Assembly (NCBI GenBank): GCA_016703105.1 | Contig: JADJCS010000013.1 | Span: forward strand, 62,001 to 126,000 | From: Flavobacteriales bacterium | Lineage (GTDB): Bacteria; Bacteroidota; Bacteroidia; Flavobacteriales_F; PHOS-HE28 | Reading direction: 5' to 3' | DNA: 64,000 nt | Part shown: positions 18,492-27,526 of the stretch, piece by piece | Numbering within the stretch: the first letter of the stretch is position 1 | Layout: every line of letters begins with the position of its first letter | The notes under the pieces: model-generated | The model's database searches: none | Seen by the model: the letters and a program-made list of their open reading frames with translations, nothing else | Told to the model about the DNA's origin: nothing | Position numbers and translations under genes: made by a program

Positions 18492-18560
18492 GGGCGTCCT
18501 TGAAAAGGCGCGCGAAGGTAAGGTTTCTTGAGCAGCCGGGTGCTTGGGCGTGGCCCAGTC

Positions 18561-18630
18561 GGCAGTAGGCAGGAGCAGGAGCAGTGGGCAGGCCGGGACA
18601 TTGCACCTGGGCCTGCCTCCTGCCCCTGAC
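18561..18630. repeat. Imperfect palindromic intergenic repeat (GGCAGTAGGCAGG family)
   Basis: Arms 18578-18594 and 18610-18626 are reverse complements at about 14 of 17 positions, loop 15 nt. The leading GGCAGTAGGCAGG and the CACCTGG in the loop recur at 26490-26556, so it is a dispersed element lying between typA and tRNA-Arg. Confidence 0.6.
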
Positions 18631-18660
18631 TTCGCCCTGCTATCTTCGCCGCCGCAAAAC

Positions 18661-18737
18661 GGCCCCGTAGTTCAACTGGATAGAATGGCAGATTCCGGTT
18701 CTGTTGGTTACAGGTTCGAATCCTGTCGGGGTCACCA
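18661..18737 (+). tRNA. tRNA-Arg (anticodon CCG)
   Basis: A full cloverleaf: acceptor GGCCCCG/CGGGGTC (one G-U), D stem GTTC/GAAT, anticodon stem GCAGA/TCTGT with loop TTCCGGT giving anticodon CCG, T arm ACAGG-TTCGAAT-CCTGT, discriminator A and an encoded CCA at 18735-18737. Confidence 0.95.
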
Positions 18738-20184
18738 AAGAAAGCGTCCGAAAGGGCGCTTTTCGTTGTTTCGCCCAAAAAAGGGGCTCAAGCGATGCCA
18801 CCCGCGTCTCCGACCAGCCGGTCGGGACCCACCACCGCTCTCCACCACGAACGGGGCGGTCACAAAAAGAGCACGGGAGGGGGCAGGGGCGGACCGGGGG
18901 TTCCAAACACGCCAAGAAAGCCCACCGGGGCACCGGCCCCACCCGACCGGCGCTCGGCGGGGGGCCCAAAGGGGGGGGGCCGGGGGGGGCGGGAGCGGAG
19001 GGGGGGGCCGGCACCGGGGGGGGGGAAAGGGGGGGGTCACGGGGGGCCCCGGGGTTCCGCGCGGAGCGAGCGGGGGCACCAGGGGGAAAGGGGGGAGCGG
19101 CCCCGGGGGACCGCAGGAATATGAGCATTCCGGAAGCCAAACAATTGTGCCCATCAACACCGTCATTGATATGGGAAGCGCGGTAAAACATCTGCTCTTA
19201 GTACAAACGCCATGACCTTTGGGTCGGAGGCGTGAGGAATGCCACAACGACAAGGCTGTCAACATCGCTCAGATTCCTGGCAAGATCCAGGTCCAGCGGA
19301 TCACAGGTATTACTCTGTGGGAGGATGCAGGAAAAAGGCGTCATTCGCGACTATTCGTGGGTGTCACTGATCGATGGCAAGCCCCACCCGGGCCCGCACC
19401 GGGGGGGAAACCCGGCCGCGGGGGCCCCCAGGGGCGAGGGACGCCCGGCCCCCACGGGTTCCACCGCCACCGGCGGCGGAGGGGCCGGGGGGGGGTTCAG
19501 AGCCTCATCGTCGAACACACTGCTGAAACCCAAGAAATTGGGTATCTTCCATAGCGGGCCTCTTATGCCCGCCCACGCATCGGTAAGAAGGCAGGGACAA
19601 GGGGTGTCGACAAAATCCTCATGGCCGCCAAGCCAGAAGAGCGCCCGCTGACACTGGGGGGAACCGCCCAGGTTGCGGGGGGGGGGGGCGGGGGGGGGGG
19701 GGGGGGGGGGCCGGGGTGCGGGGGGGGTGGTGGTGGGGGGGCCCGCCCCCGCCCGGGGGCGGGGCCCGGCGGGCGGGGGGCCCGGGGGGGGGGGGCGGCC
19801 CGCCGGGCGGGGGCGCCCGGGGGGCCGCCGCGGGGGGGCCGGGGGCCCCGGGCCCGGCCGGGGGGCCGGCCCGGGGCGCGGGCGGCCGGCCGGCGGGCGG
19901 GGCCGCCGGGGCGCCGCCCGGGCCCGGGCGCCGGGCCCCCCGCCCCCGCCCGGCCCCCCCCCGGGGCGGGGGGGGCGGGGGGAGGAAAGGGGGGGGGGGG
20001 GGGGGGCCGGCCGGCGGGGGGGCGGCGGGGGGGCCGCGGGGGCGGGGTTCCCGGGGGTTGGGGGGGGGGGTGGGGGGGGGGGGGGGGGGGGGGCCGGGGG
20101 GGGGGGGGCGGGGGGGGGGCGGCGGGGGGCGGGGCCGGGGCGGGGGGGGGCGGGGGGGGGGGGGGGGCCCCCGCGTTCCCATCG
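18738..20184. other. Poly-G/GC-only block of doubtful origin, no supportable gene
   Basis: About 1.45 kb between tRNA-Arg and the S4 gene. Three parts (about 18950-19115, 19385-19500 and 19675-20170) consist almost only of G with some C, including runs of more than ten G. Islands of ordinary sequence lie between them (about 19115-19380 and 19500-19675). The proline- or glycine-rich frames across it are composition artefacts. The islands could be scraps of a minus-strand gene (for example FLGFSSVFDDEAL near 19520), but I cannot identify one. Most likely a sequencing or consensus failure. Confidence 0.6.
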
Positions 20185-20547
20185 ATGCGCATCGACAAAT
20201 TCCTCTGGTGCGTGCGCCTGTTCAAGTCGCGCAGCATCGCCACTGAAGCCGTGGGCCGCGAGCAGGTGCAGTTGAACGGCCGCGTGGTGAAGGCGAGTGC
20301 CGAGGTGAAAGTGGGCGATGTGTTCGCGGTGCGCGTGACGCCGGTTTGGCGCAGTTGGGAGATCCTCGCGCTGCCCGCCTCCCGCGTGGGGGCCAAATTG
20401 GTTCCCGGCCTCATCGCCGAGCGCACATCGTTCGAGGACCTTCAGAAACTGGAACTCGCGCGCCTGGCCCGCGCCCAGCACCGCGATCCCGGCGAGGGAC
20501 GCCCCACCAAACGCGAGCGCCGCGACCTGGACAGGTTTACGGAGTAG
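20185..20547 (+). CDS. hslR: S4-domain RNA-binding protein, Hsp15/RqcP-like
   Basis: 120 residues. The S4 domain fills residues 1-65 (MRIDKFLWCVRLFKSRSIATEAV ... VQLNGRVVKASAEVKVGD), as in Hsp15/RqcP, which bind 50S subunits carrying a stuck peptidyl-tRNA. The C-terminus is strongly basic (GRPTKRERRDLDRF), normal for the family. The open frame continues upstream into the poly-G block, but the domain starts at ATG 20185. The poly-G block ends about 17 nt before this start, so the promoter and leader seen here are not trustworthy. Confidence 0.88.
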   Translation: MRIDKFLWCVRLFKSRSIATEAVGREQVQLNGRVVKASAEVKVGDVFAVRVTPVWRSWEILALPASRVGAKLVPGLIAERTSFEDLQKLELARLARAQHRDPGEGRPTKRERRDLDRFTE

Positions 20548-20624
20548 GCTCAGCCCTCCACGTCCGCACGGATCGCGGCGTGACCATCCGTTCATTTTGT
20601 CCTGAGAAGCCCGATCTTGGCTTC

Positions 20625-23600
20625 GTGAGCTTCCGACCCCTTCTGCTGTCCCTGGCCCTTGTTGCCCAGGTCCCGTTCCTCTCCGCTCAGTCCGAACCGC
20701 TGCGCTTGCATAGTGGCCTTGTGGCTGTGCCATCCATTTTGGCTCATCCGAACCTGCTTCGGCTCGAGAGGAGCGATGGCCATTGGCAAGGCCGCGCCAT
20801 CCGTGCGTTGCAGTTCGACCATACGCTCAATGCCGCGGAACGCGCACGGCTGGGAACGCTCGGGCTGGTACTGCTCGATCCCTTGCGGCCGCATGCCTGG
20901 ATGGTATCGGCGCCTATCGGCACCGATCTAGCTCCCCTGCAAGCCATCGGTTTGATCGGCGTGCTGCAACTCACTGCGGAGCTCAAGCTCGCCCCACAAC
21001 TCGCGAAGGCGTTGCGAGAGAACGATCCGCGCGTTCAGCATGACGTAGTGTTCGTGCCCTGGCCTGGCGTGAACGCAACGGAACTGGGAGAAGTGTTGCG
21101 CGCGAGCATAGACGCGCAAGGCACGTTGCACGCACGCGCTGATCGCGCAGCGATCCTGCGCATGGCCGGTCATGCCGCTGTGCAATGGGTGAGCAACGAA
21201 CCGGAGGAAGGCAAGCCCGAGAGTTTGCGTGGGCGCACCTACCACCGGGTGCATGGCATCGGGCCGGGCGTCATCGGCGGTCCGGGGTTGGATGGCAGTG
21301 GGGTGACCGTGGTGGTGAACGATGATGGTTTCGTAGGTCCGCATATCGACTTCAAAGGCCGCACCTCACAGGATGACGTGCTGGGCGATCTGACCGGCAC
21401 ACATGGCGATATGTGCGCGGGCATCGTGGCCGGCGCGGGTAACATCGATCCGTCCACTGCGGGCATGGCGCCCGGTGCCGACCTCATCATCCGGCAATAC
21501 GACGGGGACCTGCCCGATACCGAGATCCTCCATCAACTGTCCGGTGCGGTGATCTTCAGCAGTTCGTACAGCAACGGTTGCAACGCCGGCTACACGGAAA
21601 CCACGCAGCGTGTCGATCAAGAAGTGGTGGACAATCCTTCCATTCTACAGGTGTTCAGCGCCGGCAACGAAGGGCAGAACGACTGCGGCTATGGTGCGGG
21701 TACCGGCTGGGGGACGATCTCCGGCGGGCATAAGATCGGGAAGCATGTGATCGCCACGGCGAACATGACCGATACGGATCAACTGGTAGCGAGCAGCAGT
21801 CGCGGCCCGTCCGCTGATGGCCGGATCAAGCCGGACATCGCCGCGTTCGGCAATGGGCACATCAGTACCGCACCTGACAATGGCTACTTGACCGGCTCAG
21901 GCACTTCGGCCGCTGCTCCCGGCATAGCGGGTACGGCGGCATTGTTGTACCAGGCATGGCGCGATCAGTTCGGCAACGATCCTCCGAGCGCGCTGATCAA
22001 AGCGATCCTCCTGAACACCGCCGATGATATCGGTACCATCGGGCCCGATTACGAATACGGGTGGGGCACGGTGAACGCCACGCGCGCCCATGCGCAGATC
22101 GCCTCCGAACAATGGGTTACAGGCAGTGTGGATCAAGGAGGCACAGCGGTGCATACGTTGCAAGTGCCGCCGGGCTTGGCGGAGGTACGCACCATGCTGT
22201 ACTGGATGGACCCTGCTGGTCCGTTGCTCGCAGCGACCTCCCTGGTGAACGACCTTGACCTGTCGGCCAGCGATCCCCAAGCGGCGTTGCATCTACCGTG
22301 GACGCTCTCCATCGCGCCCGATCCCGTGCAGTTGGCGGCCGGTGCTTTCAAAGCTGAAGATCACTTGAACAACGTGGAACAGGTGCATGTGCTGTCCCCG
22401 GAAGCAGGCACATGGACCTTCACCGTCTCGGGCTTCGACGTGCCTGACGGACCGCAAGCATATTTTCTCGTGCATTCGTTCATCGCGCCCGGCCCCCAGT
22501 TGGCCTATCCTCTGGGAGGTGAATTCCTCGACGCTTCGGAGAACCATCGTTTCCGATGGGCCTCCGCCAACTCCAGCGATCCTGTGCAGCCCAGCGTAAG
22601 TCTGGACAGTGGGCAGACCTGGCTACCGCTTTCGGTGCTCCCTTCTAACGCGCGTTACACGAGCTACAGCTTCAGCAACACTATCGTGCCGGATGCCATG
22701 TTCCGTGTGGAACAAGGCGGCTACGTGTCGCAGAGCGCTGCCTTCAGCGCGATGCGCAGAGCCGAAGCGCCGACCGTCGTGTTGAATTGCCCGGACAGCG
22801 CGAGCATCGTATGGGATCCCGTGCAGGACGCCTCGAGCTACATCGTCCACAAACTCGGCGATCGCTACATGGACAGCGTGACCGTGACCACCAACACGGC
22901 GTTCACCTTCCACGGCCTTTCCGCCATCCACGACGATTGGTTCGCTGTTACAGCCATCGGCCCGCAAGGGATCCTCGCCGAACGATCGCTCGCCACGCAA
23001 CGCCCCCAGCAACTCGTGGCTTGTGTGGTGCAACACGACCTGGCGGTGGAAGAATTCCTCTCGCCCGGTACAACGACCCTCGGTTGCCAATCCGGTGATC
23101 CGGATGTGATCGTGAACGTGCGCAATGCGGGATCGATGGAGGTACAGAGCTTCGAAATGGGGCTTCGTCTCAATGACGATCCACCGGTGCTGTTCAACCG
23201 CACGGACACCATCGCACCGGGCGCGGTACGCACCATCGCGCTACCCCCCACCGCCTTGGACCTGCAGCCAGGAGATCTGAACATGCTGAAAGTGTGGGCC
23301 CGTTGGCCCAATGAGGACCAGCCGGTGAACGATACGATGACACTCGGCATCACCCCGATCGGCGACTTCGCCACCCTGCCATGGAGCGAGAACATGACCA
23401 CCCTGGACATCTGCACGACACCGGTGATCTGCAACCAACCCTGCCCGCTTGGGAACGATCTGATCGCAGGCGTGAACGGATCCGCTGGGCAGGTCGGTCC
23501 CCTGGATGATGAGGTGGATTGGCGTGTGGACGCGAACGGCACCGTGACCGCTTATACCGGTCCCACCTTCGACCACACCTCGGGCACCCCGCAAGGCCGC

Positions 23601-24203
23601 TACCTCTATCTGGAATCCTCCGGATCCTGTATCGGTGAGCAAGGGGTGTTCCTCACCCCCTGCCTGAACCTCCCGTCCGGCGGCGCATTCGCACTTTCGT
23701 TCTGGTACCACATGTTCGGCAGCGGCATGGGCGAACTCCATCTGGACGTGGTTTCGAACGGAAGCTGGACCACCGATGTGGTGCCTCCTCTCATCGGCGA
23801 TCAGGGCGATCAGTGGTGGCGGCATTGGGTGGATCTCTCAGCGTTCGCAGGCACCACGGTGAACGTGCGCTTCCGGGGGATCATCGGGACCGGAGGAACG
23901 AGCGATATGGCGATAGATGACATTTTGGTGGACAATTCCGTTTCCATCGCGGAGACCGAGGGCTCGTCTTTGTCGATCCGACCTGGAGCCGCACCGGGCA
24001 CCTTCGTCCTGCAGCCTCCTTCGGGTGCGATCGGGACGTGCGACCTGTTCGTGTTCGATGGGCGGGGCCAATGCGTGCAGCGTGCGGAGCATCGCGCCAA
24101 TAGCGCCATCGACCTGGACCTGCGAGGGCAGGCCACCGGCTTGTATCTGCTGCGCTGGAGCGATGCCACACGGTCGCTTTCCACCCGCGTGCTAAGGCCT
24201 TGA
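20625..24203 (+). CDS. Secreted subtilisin-like serine protease (S8) with T9SS tail
   Basis: 1192 residues from GTG 20625, chosen because it directly begins the signal peptide (FRPLLLSLALVAQVPFLSAQ). Catalytic triad: Asp in VVVNDDGFVGPHIDF (about 230), His in THGDMCAGIVAG (about 262) and Ser in GSGTSAAAPGIAGTAALL (about 425); the oxyanion Asn is in SSSYSNGCNAGY. Behind it are a P-domain-like region, fibronectin-like and CARDB-like domains, a MAM-like jelly roll (FALSFWYHMFG ... MAIDDILVD) and a type A-like sorting tail (ATGLYLLRWSD). An extracellular protease whose targets are unknown. Confidence 0.9.
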   Translation: MSFRPLLLSLALVAQVPFLSAQSEPLRLHSGLVAVPSILAHPNLLRLERSDGHWQGRAIRALQFDHTLNAAERARLGTLGLVLLDPLRPHAWMVSAPIGTDLAPLQAIGLIGVLQLTAELKLAPQLAKALRENDPRVQHDVVFVPWPGVNATELGEVLRASIDAQGTLHARADRAAILRMAGHAAVQWVSNEPEEGKPESLRGRTYHRVHGIGPGVIGGPGLDGSGVTVVVNDDGFVGPHIDFKGRTSQDDVLGDLTGTHGDMCAGIVAGAGNIDPSTAGMAPGADLIIRQYDGDLPDTEILHQLSGAVIFSSSYSNGCNAGYTETTQRVDQEVVDNPSILQVFSAGNEGQNDCGYGAGTGWGTISGGHKIGKHVIATANMTDTDQLVASSSRGPSADGRIKPDIAAFGNGHISTAPDNGYLTGSGTSAAAPGIAGTAALLYQAWRDQFGNDPPSALIKAILLNTADDIGTIGPDYEYGWGTVNATRAHAQIASEQWVTGSVDQGGTAVHTLQVPPGLAEVRTMLYWMDPAGPLLAATSLVNDLDLSASDPQAALHLPWTLSIAPDPVQLAAGAFKAEDHLNNVEQVHVLSPEAGTWTFTVSGFDVPDGPQAYFLVHSFIAPGPQLAYPLGGEFLDASENHRFRWASANSSDPVQPSVSLDSGQTWLPLSVLPSNARYTSYSFSNTIVPDAMFRVEQGGYVSQSAAFSAMRRAEAPTVVLNCPDSASIVWDPVQDASSYIVHKLGDRYMDSVTVTTNTAFTFHGLSAIHDDWFAVTAIGPQGILAERSLATQRPQQLVACVVQHDLAVEEFLSPGTTTLGCQSGDPDVIVNVRNAGSMEVQSFEMGLRLNDDPPVLFNRTDTIAPGAVRTIALPPTALDLQPGDLNMLKVWARWPNEDQPVNDTMTLGITPIGDFATLPWSENMTTLDICTTPVICNQPCPLGNDLIAGVNGSAGQVGPLDDEVDWRVDANGTVTAYTGPTFDHTSGTPQGRYLYLESSGSCIGEQGVFLTPCLNLPSGGAFALSFWYHMFGSGMGELHLDVVSNGSWTTDVVPPLIGDQGDQWWRHWVDLSAFAGTTVNVRFRGIIGTGGTSDMAIDDILVDNSVSIAETEGSSLSIRPGAAPGTFVLQPPSGAIGTCDLFVFDGRGQCVQRAEHRANSAIDLDLRGQATGLYLLRWSDATRSLSTRVLRP

Positions 24204-24255
24204 ACGCTTAACACCTTTTCACCTTTGTTAACAGGAGATCCGGAAGGGGCCCGGG

Positions 24256-24263
24256 TACTTTTG
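24256..24263 (+). promoter_or_regulatory. -7 box before the PDZ gene
   Basis: TACTTTTG fits TAnnTTTG exactly, 19 nt before ATG 24283. A TTTG lies at 24224-24227, a longer spacing than usual. Confidence 0.45.
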
Positions 24264-24282
24264 GATCATCGCTCACGACCCC

Positions 24283-24621
24283 ATGAACACGCTTCCACTT
24301 ATCGCCCTTTCCACGGCCGCGTTGCTCGCGGCACAGCTTCCCGCCCAAGAGCCTTCTGGTGATCGTAAGGTGCGCATCGAGATCACCACCAACGAGAACG
24401 GCAAAACCTCCACGGTGACCCGCGAGTTCGACATGAACGATGAACGCTCGCTGGAGGATGCCCTTAACGAACTGGGCGTGCTGGACGAGATCAAGCTGAT
24501 CGGCGAGGGCGAGAACCTGGTGATCGACATGCGCCGCATGAAGGACGGTGGTGCCCTGGAGGACATGAGCATGGCCATGGTGATCGATCCGGGAGGAATG
24601 GGCCGATGCCGTGGAGGATGA
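24283..24621 (+). CDS. Exported PDZ-domain protein, N-terminal part before frameshift
   Basis: Signal peptide (1-21, LLAAQLPAQ) followed by a charged domain (KVRIEITTNENGKTSTVTREFDM ... LGVLDEIKLIGEGENLVIDMRRM). In related Bacteroidota proteins this segment is joined directly to the PDZ domains. Native sequence ends at about DPGGM; the last residues are out of frame. Reading ATGGGCC as ATGGCC near 24598-24602 restores GGMADAVEDDRPLLGVY and joins both halves, so one extra G explains the break. Confidence 0.75.
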   Translation: MNTLPLIALSTAALLAAQLPAQEPSGDRKVRIEITTNENGKTSTVTREFDMNDERSLEDALNELGVLDEIKLIGEGENLVIDMRRMKDGGALEDMSMAMVIDPGGMGRCRGG

Positions 24622-25888
24622 TCGTCCGTTGCTGGGTGTGTACACCACGGATATGGACGGGAAGAAATGCAACGACCAGAAAACCCCTGTCGAGCGTGGC
24701 GCCTGTGTCACCGGTATCGTGGAAGGCAGCCCGGCCGAAGCCGCAGGGCTCAAGGAAGGTGACGTGATCACCGCGATCGATGGCAGGGACGTGCGCGACG
24801 AAGGGTCCTTGCTCGATGTGCTCGCCGAGCATGAGGCTGGGCAGACAGTGAAGGTGACCTACTACCGCGATGGCAAGAAACGGGATGTGGAAGCGGTGCT
24901 CGCGGAACGCAAAGAGGAGGATCACTGGAAGTCCATGGACTGGTCGTGGAACGATGACGGTACACCGTACATCTGGAACAGCGGCCCGCGCGCCTACCTC
25001 GGCGTGAACGGGGGCGAAGAGAACGAGGAGGGAGATGCAGGTGCGCTGGTGGCCGCCGTAGTGGATGGTTCCGCAGCGGAGAAGATGGGCATCAAGGAGG
25101 ACGACCGGATCACTGCGATCAATGGCACCCGCGTGCTCAACTTCACCACCCTGGCGGAGTTGGTGGGCGAGATGGAACCGGGTACCGATGTGTCCATCGA
25201 CGTGCAGCGGGGCAGCGAGCGCCTTACCTTGAAAGGTGCCCTGGGAAAACGCGATGAAATGACCTGGGTGATGCCGCCCATGTCCCCCTTGGCCCCGATG
25301 CCCCCTATGGCACCGATGCCACCCATGCCGTCGCTGCCCCGATCGAACGGACAGTCCATGACCCCCGAAGAGCGGGCCGAGTACGAACGTGATATGGCGG
25401 AATACCAGCGCGATATCGCAGAGCGGTCCCGTGACATGGCCGAGTATGGACGGGACTGGGATGAGCACCGCCGCGAAATGGACCAGTTGCGACGCGAGAT
25501 GCAGCACCTGCGCGAGGAGATGCGCGGTGAAGTGATGCGCGAGATGCATGTGGAGATCGGTACCTTGGAAGTGAGCAAGGAGGAACGCGATCTGCTCAAG
25601 AACAAAGGCGTGACCGCGATCGACAACACACTCACCCTCGGCGACCTCAGTTGCTTCCCAAATCCCAGCAGCGGTTTCTTCCGCCTCCAGTTCGACGTGG
25701 CCGAACGCGGTGACCTCAACGTCGACGTCCATGACGCCAGCGGCGAACGCGTGTACCACGAAACGATCACCGGCTTCAAAGGCCGTTACGAGCGCACGCT
25801 CGACCTCAGCGACAAGGGCAACGGCACCTACTTCCTTGTGATCACTCAGGGCGACAAGGCCCAGCTGAGGAAGCTCATGAAGCAGTAA
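24611..25888 (+). CDS. Exported PDZ-domain protein, main part with T9SS tail
   Basis: Two PDZ domains: PLLGVYTTDM ... VTGIVEGSPAEAAGLKEGDVI (about 5-100) and AYLGVNGGEENEEGD ... VDGSAAEKMGIKEDDRI (about 125-215). Then a Met-Pro-rich hinge (PPMSPLAPMPPMAPMPPMP), a strongly charged predicted coiled coil (about 255-330, with Glu-Arg-Asp-Met heptads) and a type A sorting tail (SCFPNPSSGFFRLQFDVAE ... GNGTYFLVITQG). The GTG at 24611 is only the first usable codon in this frame; I consider it the continuation of the 24283 frame. A surface scaffold role is possible, not shown. Confidence 0.82.
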   Translation: MEDDRPLLGVYTTDMDGKKCNDQKTPVERGACVTGIVEGSPAEAAGLKEGDVITAIDGRDVRDEGSLLDVLAEHEAGQTVKVTYYRDGKKRDVEAVLAERKEEDHWKSMDWSWNDDGTPYIWNSGPRAYLGVNGGEENEEGDAGALVAAVVDGSAAEKMGIKEDDRITAINGTRVLNFTTLAELVGEMEPGTDVSIDVQRGSERLTLKGALGKRDEMTWVMPPMSPLAPMPPMAPMPPMPSLPRSNGQSMTPEERAEYERDMAEYQRDIAERSRDMAEYGRDWDEHRREMDQLRREMQHLREEMRGEVMREMHVEIGTLEVSKEERDLLKNKGVTAIDNTLTLGDLSCFPNPSSGFFRLQFDVAERGDLNVDVHDASGERVYHETITGFKGRYERTLDLSDKGNGTYFLVITQGDKAQLRKLMKQ

Positions 25889-25928
25889 GCAACTCCCCTC
25901 GGCGATCGATCCCTCGATCGCAATACCC

Positions 25929-26042
25929 AAGGAGGGGTTAGGGGGTGGTTTCCAAGTCGGCCTTCTGAAAACCGGATCGAAACCACCCCTACCCCCTCCT
26001 TACACGTTCGGCGGAGCGTTCCGCCGAACGTGTAAGGAGGGG
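25929..26042. repeat. Compound palindromic element between PDZ and holin-like genes
   Basis: CCCCTCC...GCGGA at 25993-26015 and its exact reverse complement at 26020-26042 form a perfect 23-bp hairpin with the loop GCGT. The block at 25929-25951 (AAGGAGGGGTTAGGGGGTGG) can pair instead with 25980-26001, so two structures compete for the same strand. It may end transcription in both directions, but its size and GGGGTTAGGGGGTGG core look like a mobile MITE-like repeat. Confidence 0.8.
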
Positions 26043-26132
26043 ACTTCATTCTGTCTCACGCGCGACGGATCTCCCCGTTGCGCGTTGTGCGTTCAGTACC
26101 ATCCTCGCGCATTGTTGCGCATCTTCGCTCAC

Positions 26133-26501
26133 ATGAAACTCCTCGTCCGTCTCATCATCTCGGCCATCGCGGTGCTGATCTGTGATCTGCTACTATCCGG
26201 CGTAAGCCTCGGTGATATGGGCGATACCCACGGCCTCATCACCGCGCTGATCACCGCCGCGGTGCTCGGCCTGCTCAACGCGTTCTTGAAACCGTTGCTC
26301 ATCCTCTTCACCTTGCCCGTCACCGTGCTCACGCTGGGCCTCTTCCTACTGGTGATCAATGCCTGCGTGGTGTTGCTGGCGGCGGAGATCGTGGATGGCT
26401 TCGTGGTGAAGAGCTTCTGGTGGGCCCTTGGCTTCAGCTTGCTGCTTTCCGTGGTGCAGGGATTGTTGAACGGATTGGACGGAGGACGTCAGGAGCAGTA
26501 G
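26133..26501 (+). CDS. Holin-like four-helix membrane protein (phage_holin_4_2 family)
   Basis: 122 residues from ATG 26133 (in-frame codons upstream at 26085 give no credible extension). Four hydrophobic segments at about 3-22, 33-52, 56-80 and 92-112; GLLNAFLKPLLILFTLPVTVLTLGLFLLVINA is the family signature of PF04020-type proteins, found in many bacterial chromosomes outside prophages. Despite the name no lytic role is implied. No phage genes are nearby. Confidence 0.85.
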   Translation: MKLLVRLIISAIAVLICDLLLSGVSLGDMGDTHGLITALITAAVLGLLNAFLKPLLILFTLPVTVLTLGLFLLVINACVVLLAAEIVDGFVVKSFWWALGFSLLLSVVQGLLNGLDGGRQEQ

Positions 26502-26556
26502 GCAGGGGCAGGCGCAAGGCTCGTTAGCCCGTCCGCCGCCCCTGCACCTGGTTAAT
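26490..26556. repeat. Imperfect palindromic repeat (GGCAGTAGGCAGG family, second copy)
   Basis: CAGGAGCAGTAGGCAGGGGCAGG followed after a spacer by CGCCCCTGC and CACCTGG. It shares its unit with 18561-18630 and covers the last codons of the holin-like gene and the tail of the AIM24 gene. The Gln-Glu-Gln end of the holin-like protein is written by this repeat. Confidence 0.5.
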
Positions 26557-27361
26557 TATCCCCGTCCAGCAATCGTCCCAGCCCGCCGAGCACACTACCC
26601 TCCTCCTTTCCCCGGCCACCGGCGCGCGGCGCAGCGGCGATGATGTTATCCGCCAGTCGGCTGAAGGGCAGGCTTTGGATCCATACGTGGCCCGGGCCTT
26701 TCAACGTGGCGAAGAAGAGTCCCTCGCCGCCGAATAGGGTGTTCTTGATCCCGCCCACGAACTGGATGTCGTACTCCACATCCTGCGTCATGGCCACCAG
26801 GCAGCCTGTATCTACGCGTAGTGTTTCGCCCGGCACCAGTTGACGCTCCACCGTGGTGCCACCCGCGTGGATGTACACCTGGCCGTCGCCCTCCAGCTTC
26901 TGCATAATGAAGCCTTCGCCCCCAAACAGACCAGCGCCCAAGCGCTTCTGGAAAGCGATGCCGATGGAAACACCTTTCGCGGCGCAGAGGAACGAATCCT
27001 TCTGGCAGATCAGGCGCTGCCCGAAATCGCGCAGGTCGAGCGCCATGATCTTGCCCGGATAGGCCGCCGCGAACCACGCGGTGCGGCGCACGTTGCTGTC
27101 GTTCGTGTAGGTGGTCATAAAGAGGCTCTCGCCGGTGAGCACGCGTTTGCCCGCGCCGAGCAACTTGCTCATGAAGCCCTGCTCCTGCCCGTTGCCATCG
27201 CCGAAGATGGTCTTCATGCTGATGCCCTCGTCCATCATCATCATGGTACCCGCCTCGGCGACGACGGTCTCCTGCGGGTCCAGCGTGATCTCCACGCATT
27301 GCATGTCATCACCGACAATGCGGTGGTCAAGTTCGTGGGAGGTGCGTTCGATGTTGCTCAT
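26552..27361 (-). CDS. AIM24/TIGR00266 family protein
   Basis: 269 residues from ATG 27361; the frame extends to 27475 but the domain starts at MSNIERTSHELDHRIVGDDMQCVEITL. Repeated beta motifs (VVAEAGTMMMMDEGISMKT, GGEGFIMQKLEGDGQVYIHAGGT, LFGGEGLFFATLKGPGHVWIQSLP) are the TIGR00266/AIM24 signature. The bacterial proteins form a beta-helix-like fold of unknown role; the yeast relative acts in mitochondrial membrane organisation. A box TAGCTTTG lies 8 nt before the start. Confidence 0.92.
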   Translation of the reverse strand: MSNIERTSHELDHRIVGDDMQCVEITLDPQETVVAEAGTMMMMDEGISMKTIFGDGNGQEQGFMSKLLGAGKRVLTGESLFMTTYTNDSNVRRTAWFAAAYPGKIMALDLRDFGQRLICQKDSFLCAAKGVSIGIAFQKRLGAGLFGGEGFIMQKLEGDGQVYIHAGGTTVERQLVPGETLRVDTGCLVAMTQDVEYDIQFVGGIKNTLFGGEGLFFATLKGPGHVWIQSLPFSRLADNIIAAAPRAGGRGKEEGSVLGGLGRLLDGDN

Positions 27362-27369
27362 AGTGGTGG

Positions 27370-27377
27370 CAAAGCTA
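27370..27377 (-). promoter_or_regulatory. -7 box before AIM24 gene
   Basis: On the minus strand TAGCTTTG fits TAnnTTTG exactly and ends 8 nt before ATG 27361, implying a very short leader. Confidence 0.45.
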
Positions 27378-27526
27378 TCGTCCGATGCGTGCGCACAGCA
27401 TCCGGTCATGACTGCCGGTCGCCGCTCACGTATTTCTGGCAGGCATCCGGATCCAGTTCTGTACGTCGTAGACATGGAACGCCGCGCTTATCTTGGTGAT
27501 CCTCGTAGATATCCATCCTCCCGCCG

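Noticed and set aside
18488..18778. Small proteins reading DPDRIRTCNQQNRN over tRNA-Arg
   Set aside because: The frame crosses the tRNA gene; such sequences are a known annotation artefact of tRNA regions.
19351..20733. Proline- or glycine-rich proteins of 180-460 residues across the poly-G block
   Set aside because: Their composition only reflects G or C runs; no signal peptide, domain or start context supports them.
24283..25888. Two independent overlapping genes for the PDZ region
   Set aside because: The first part has the signal peptide and the second the sorting tail, and one G removal joins them as in homologs.
26133..26501. Prophage indicated by the holin-like gene
   Set aside because: No other phage genes, integrase or attachment sites are near; this family is common in bacterial chromosomes.
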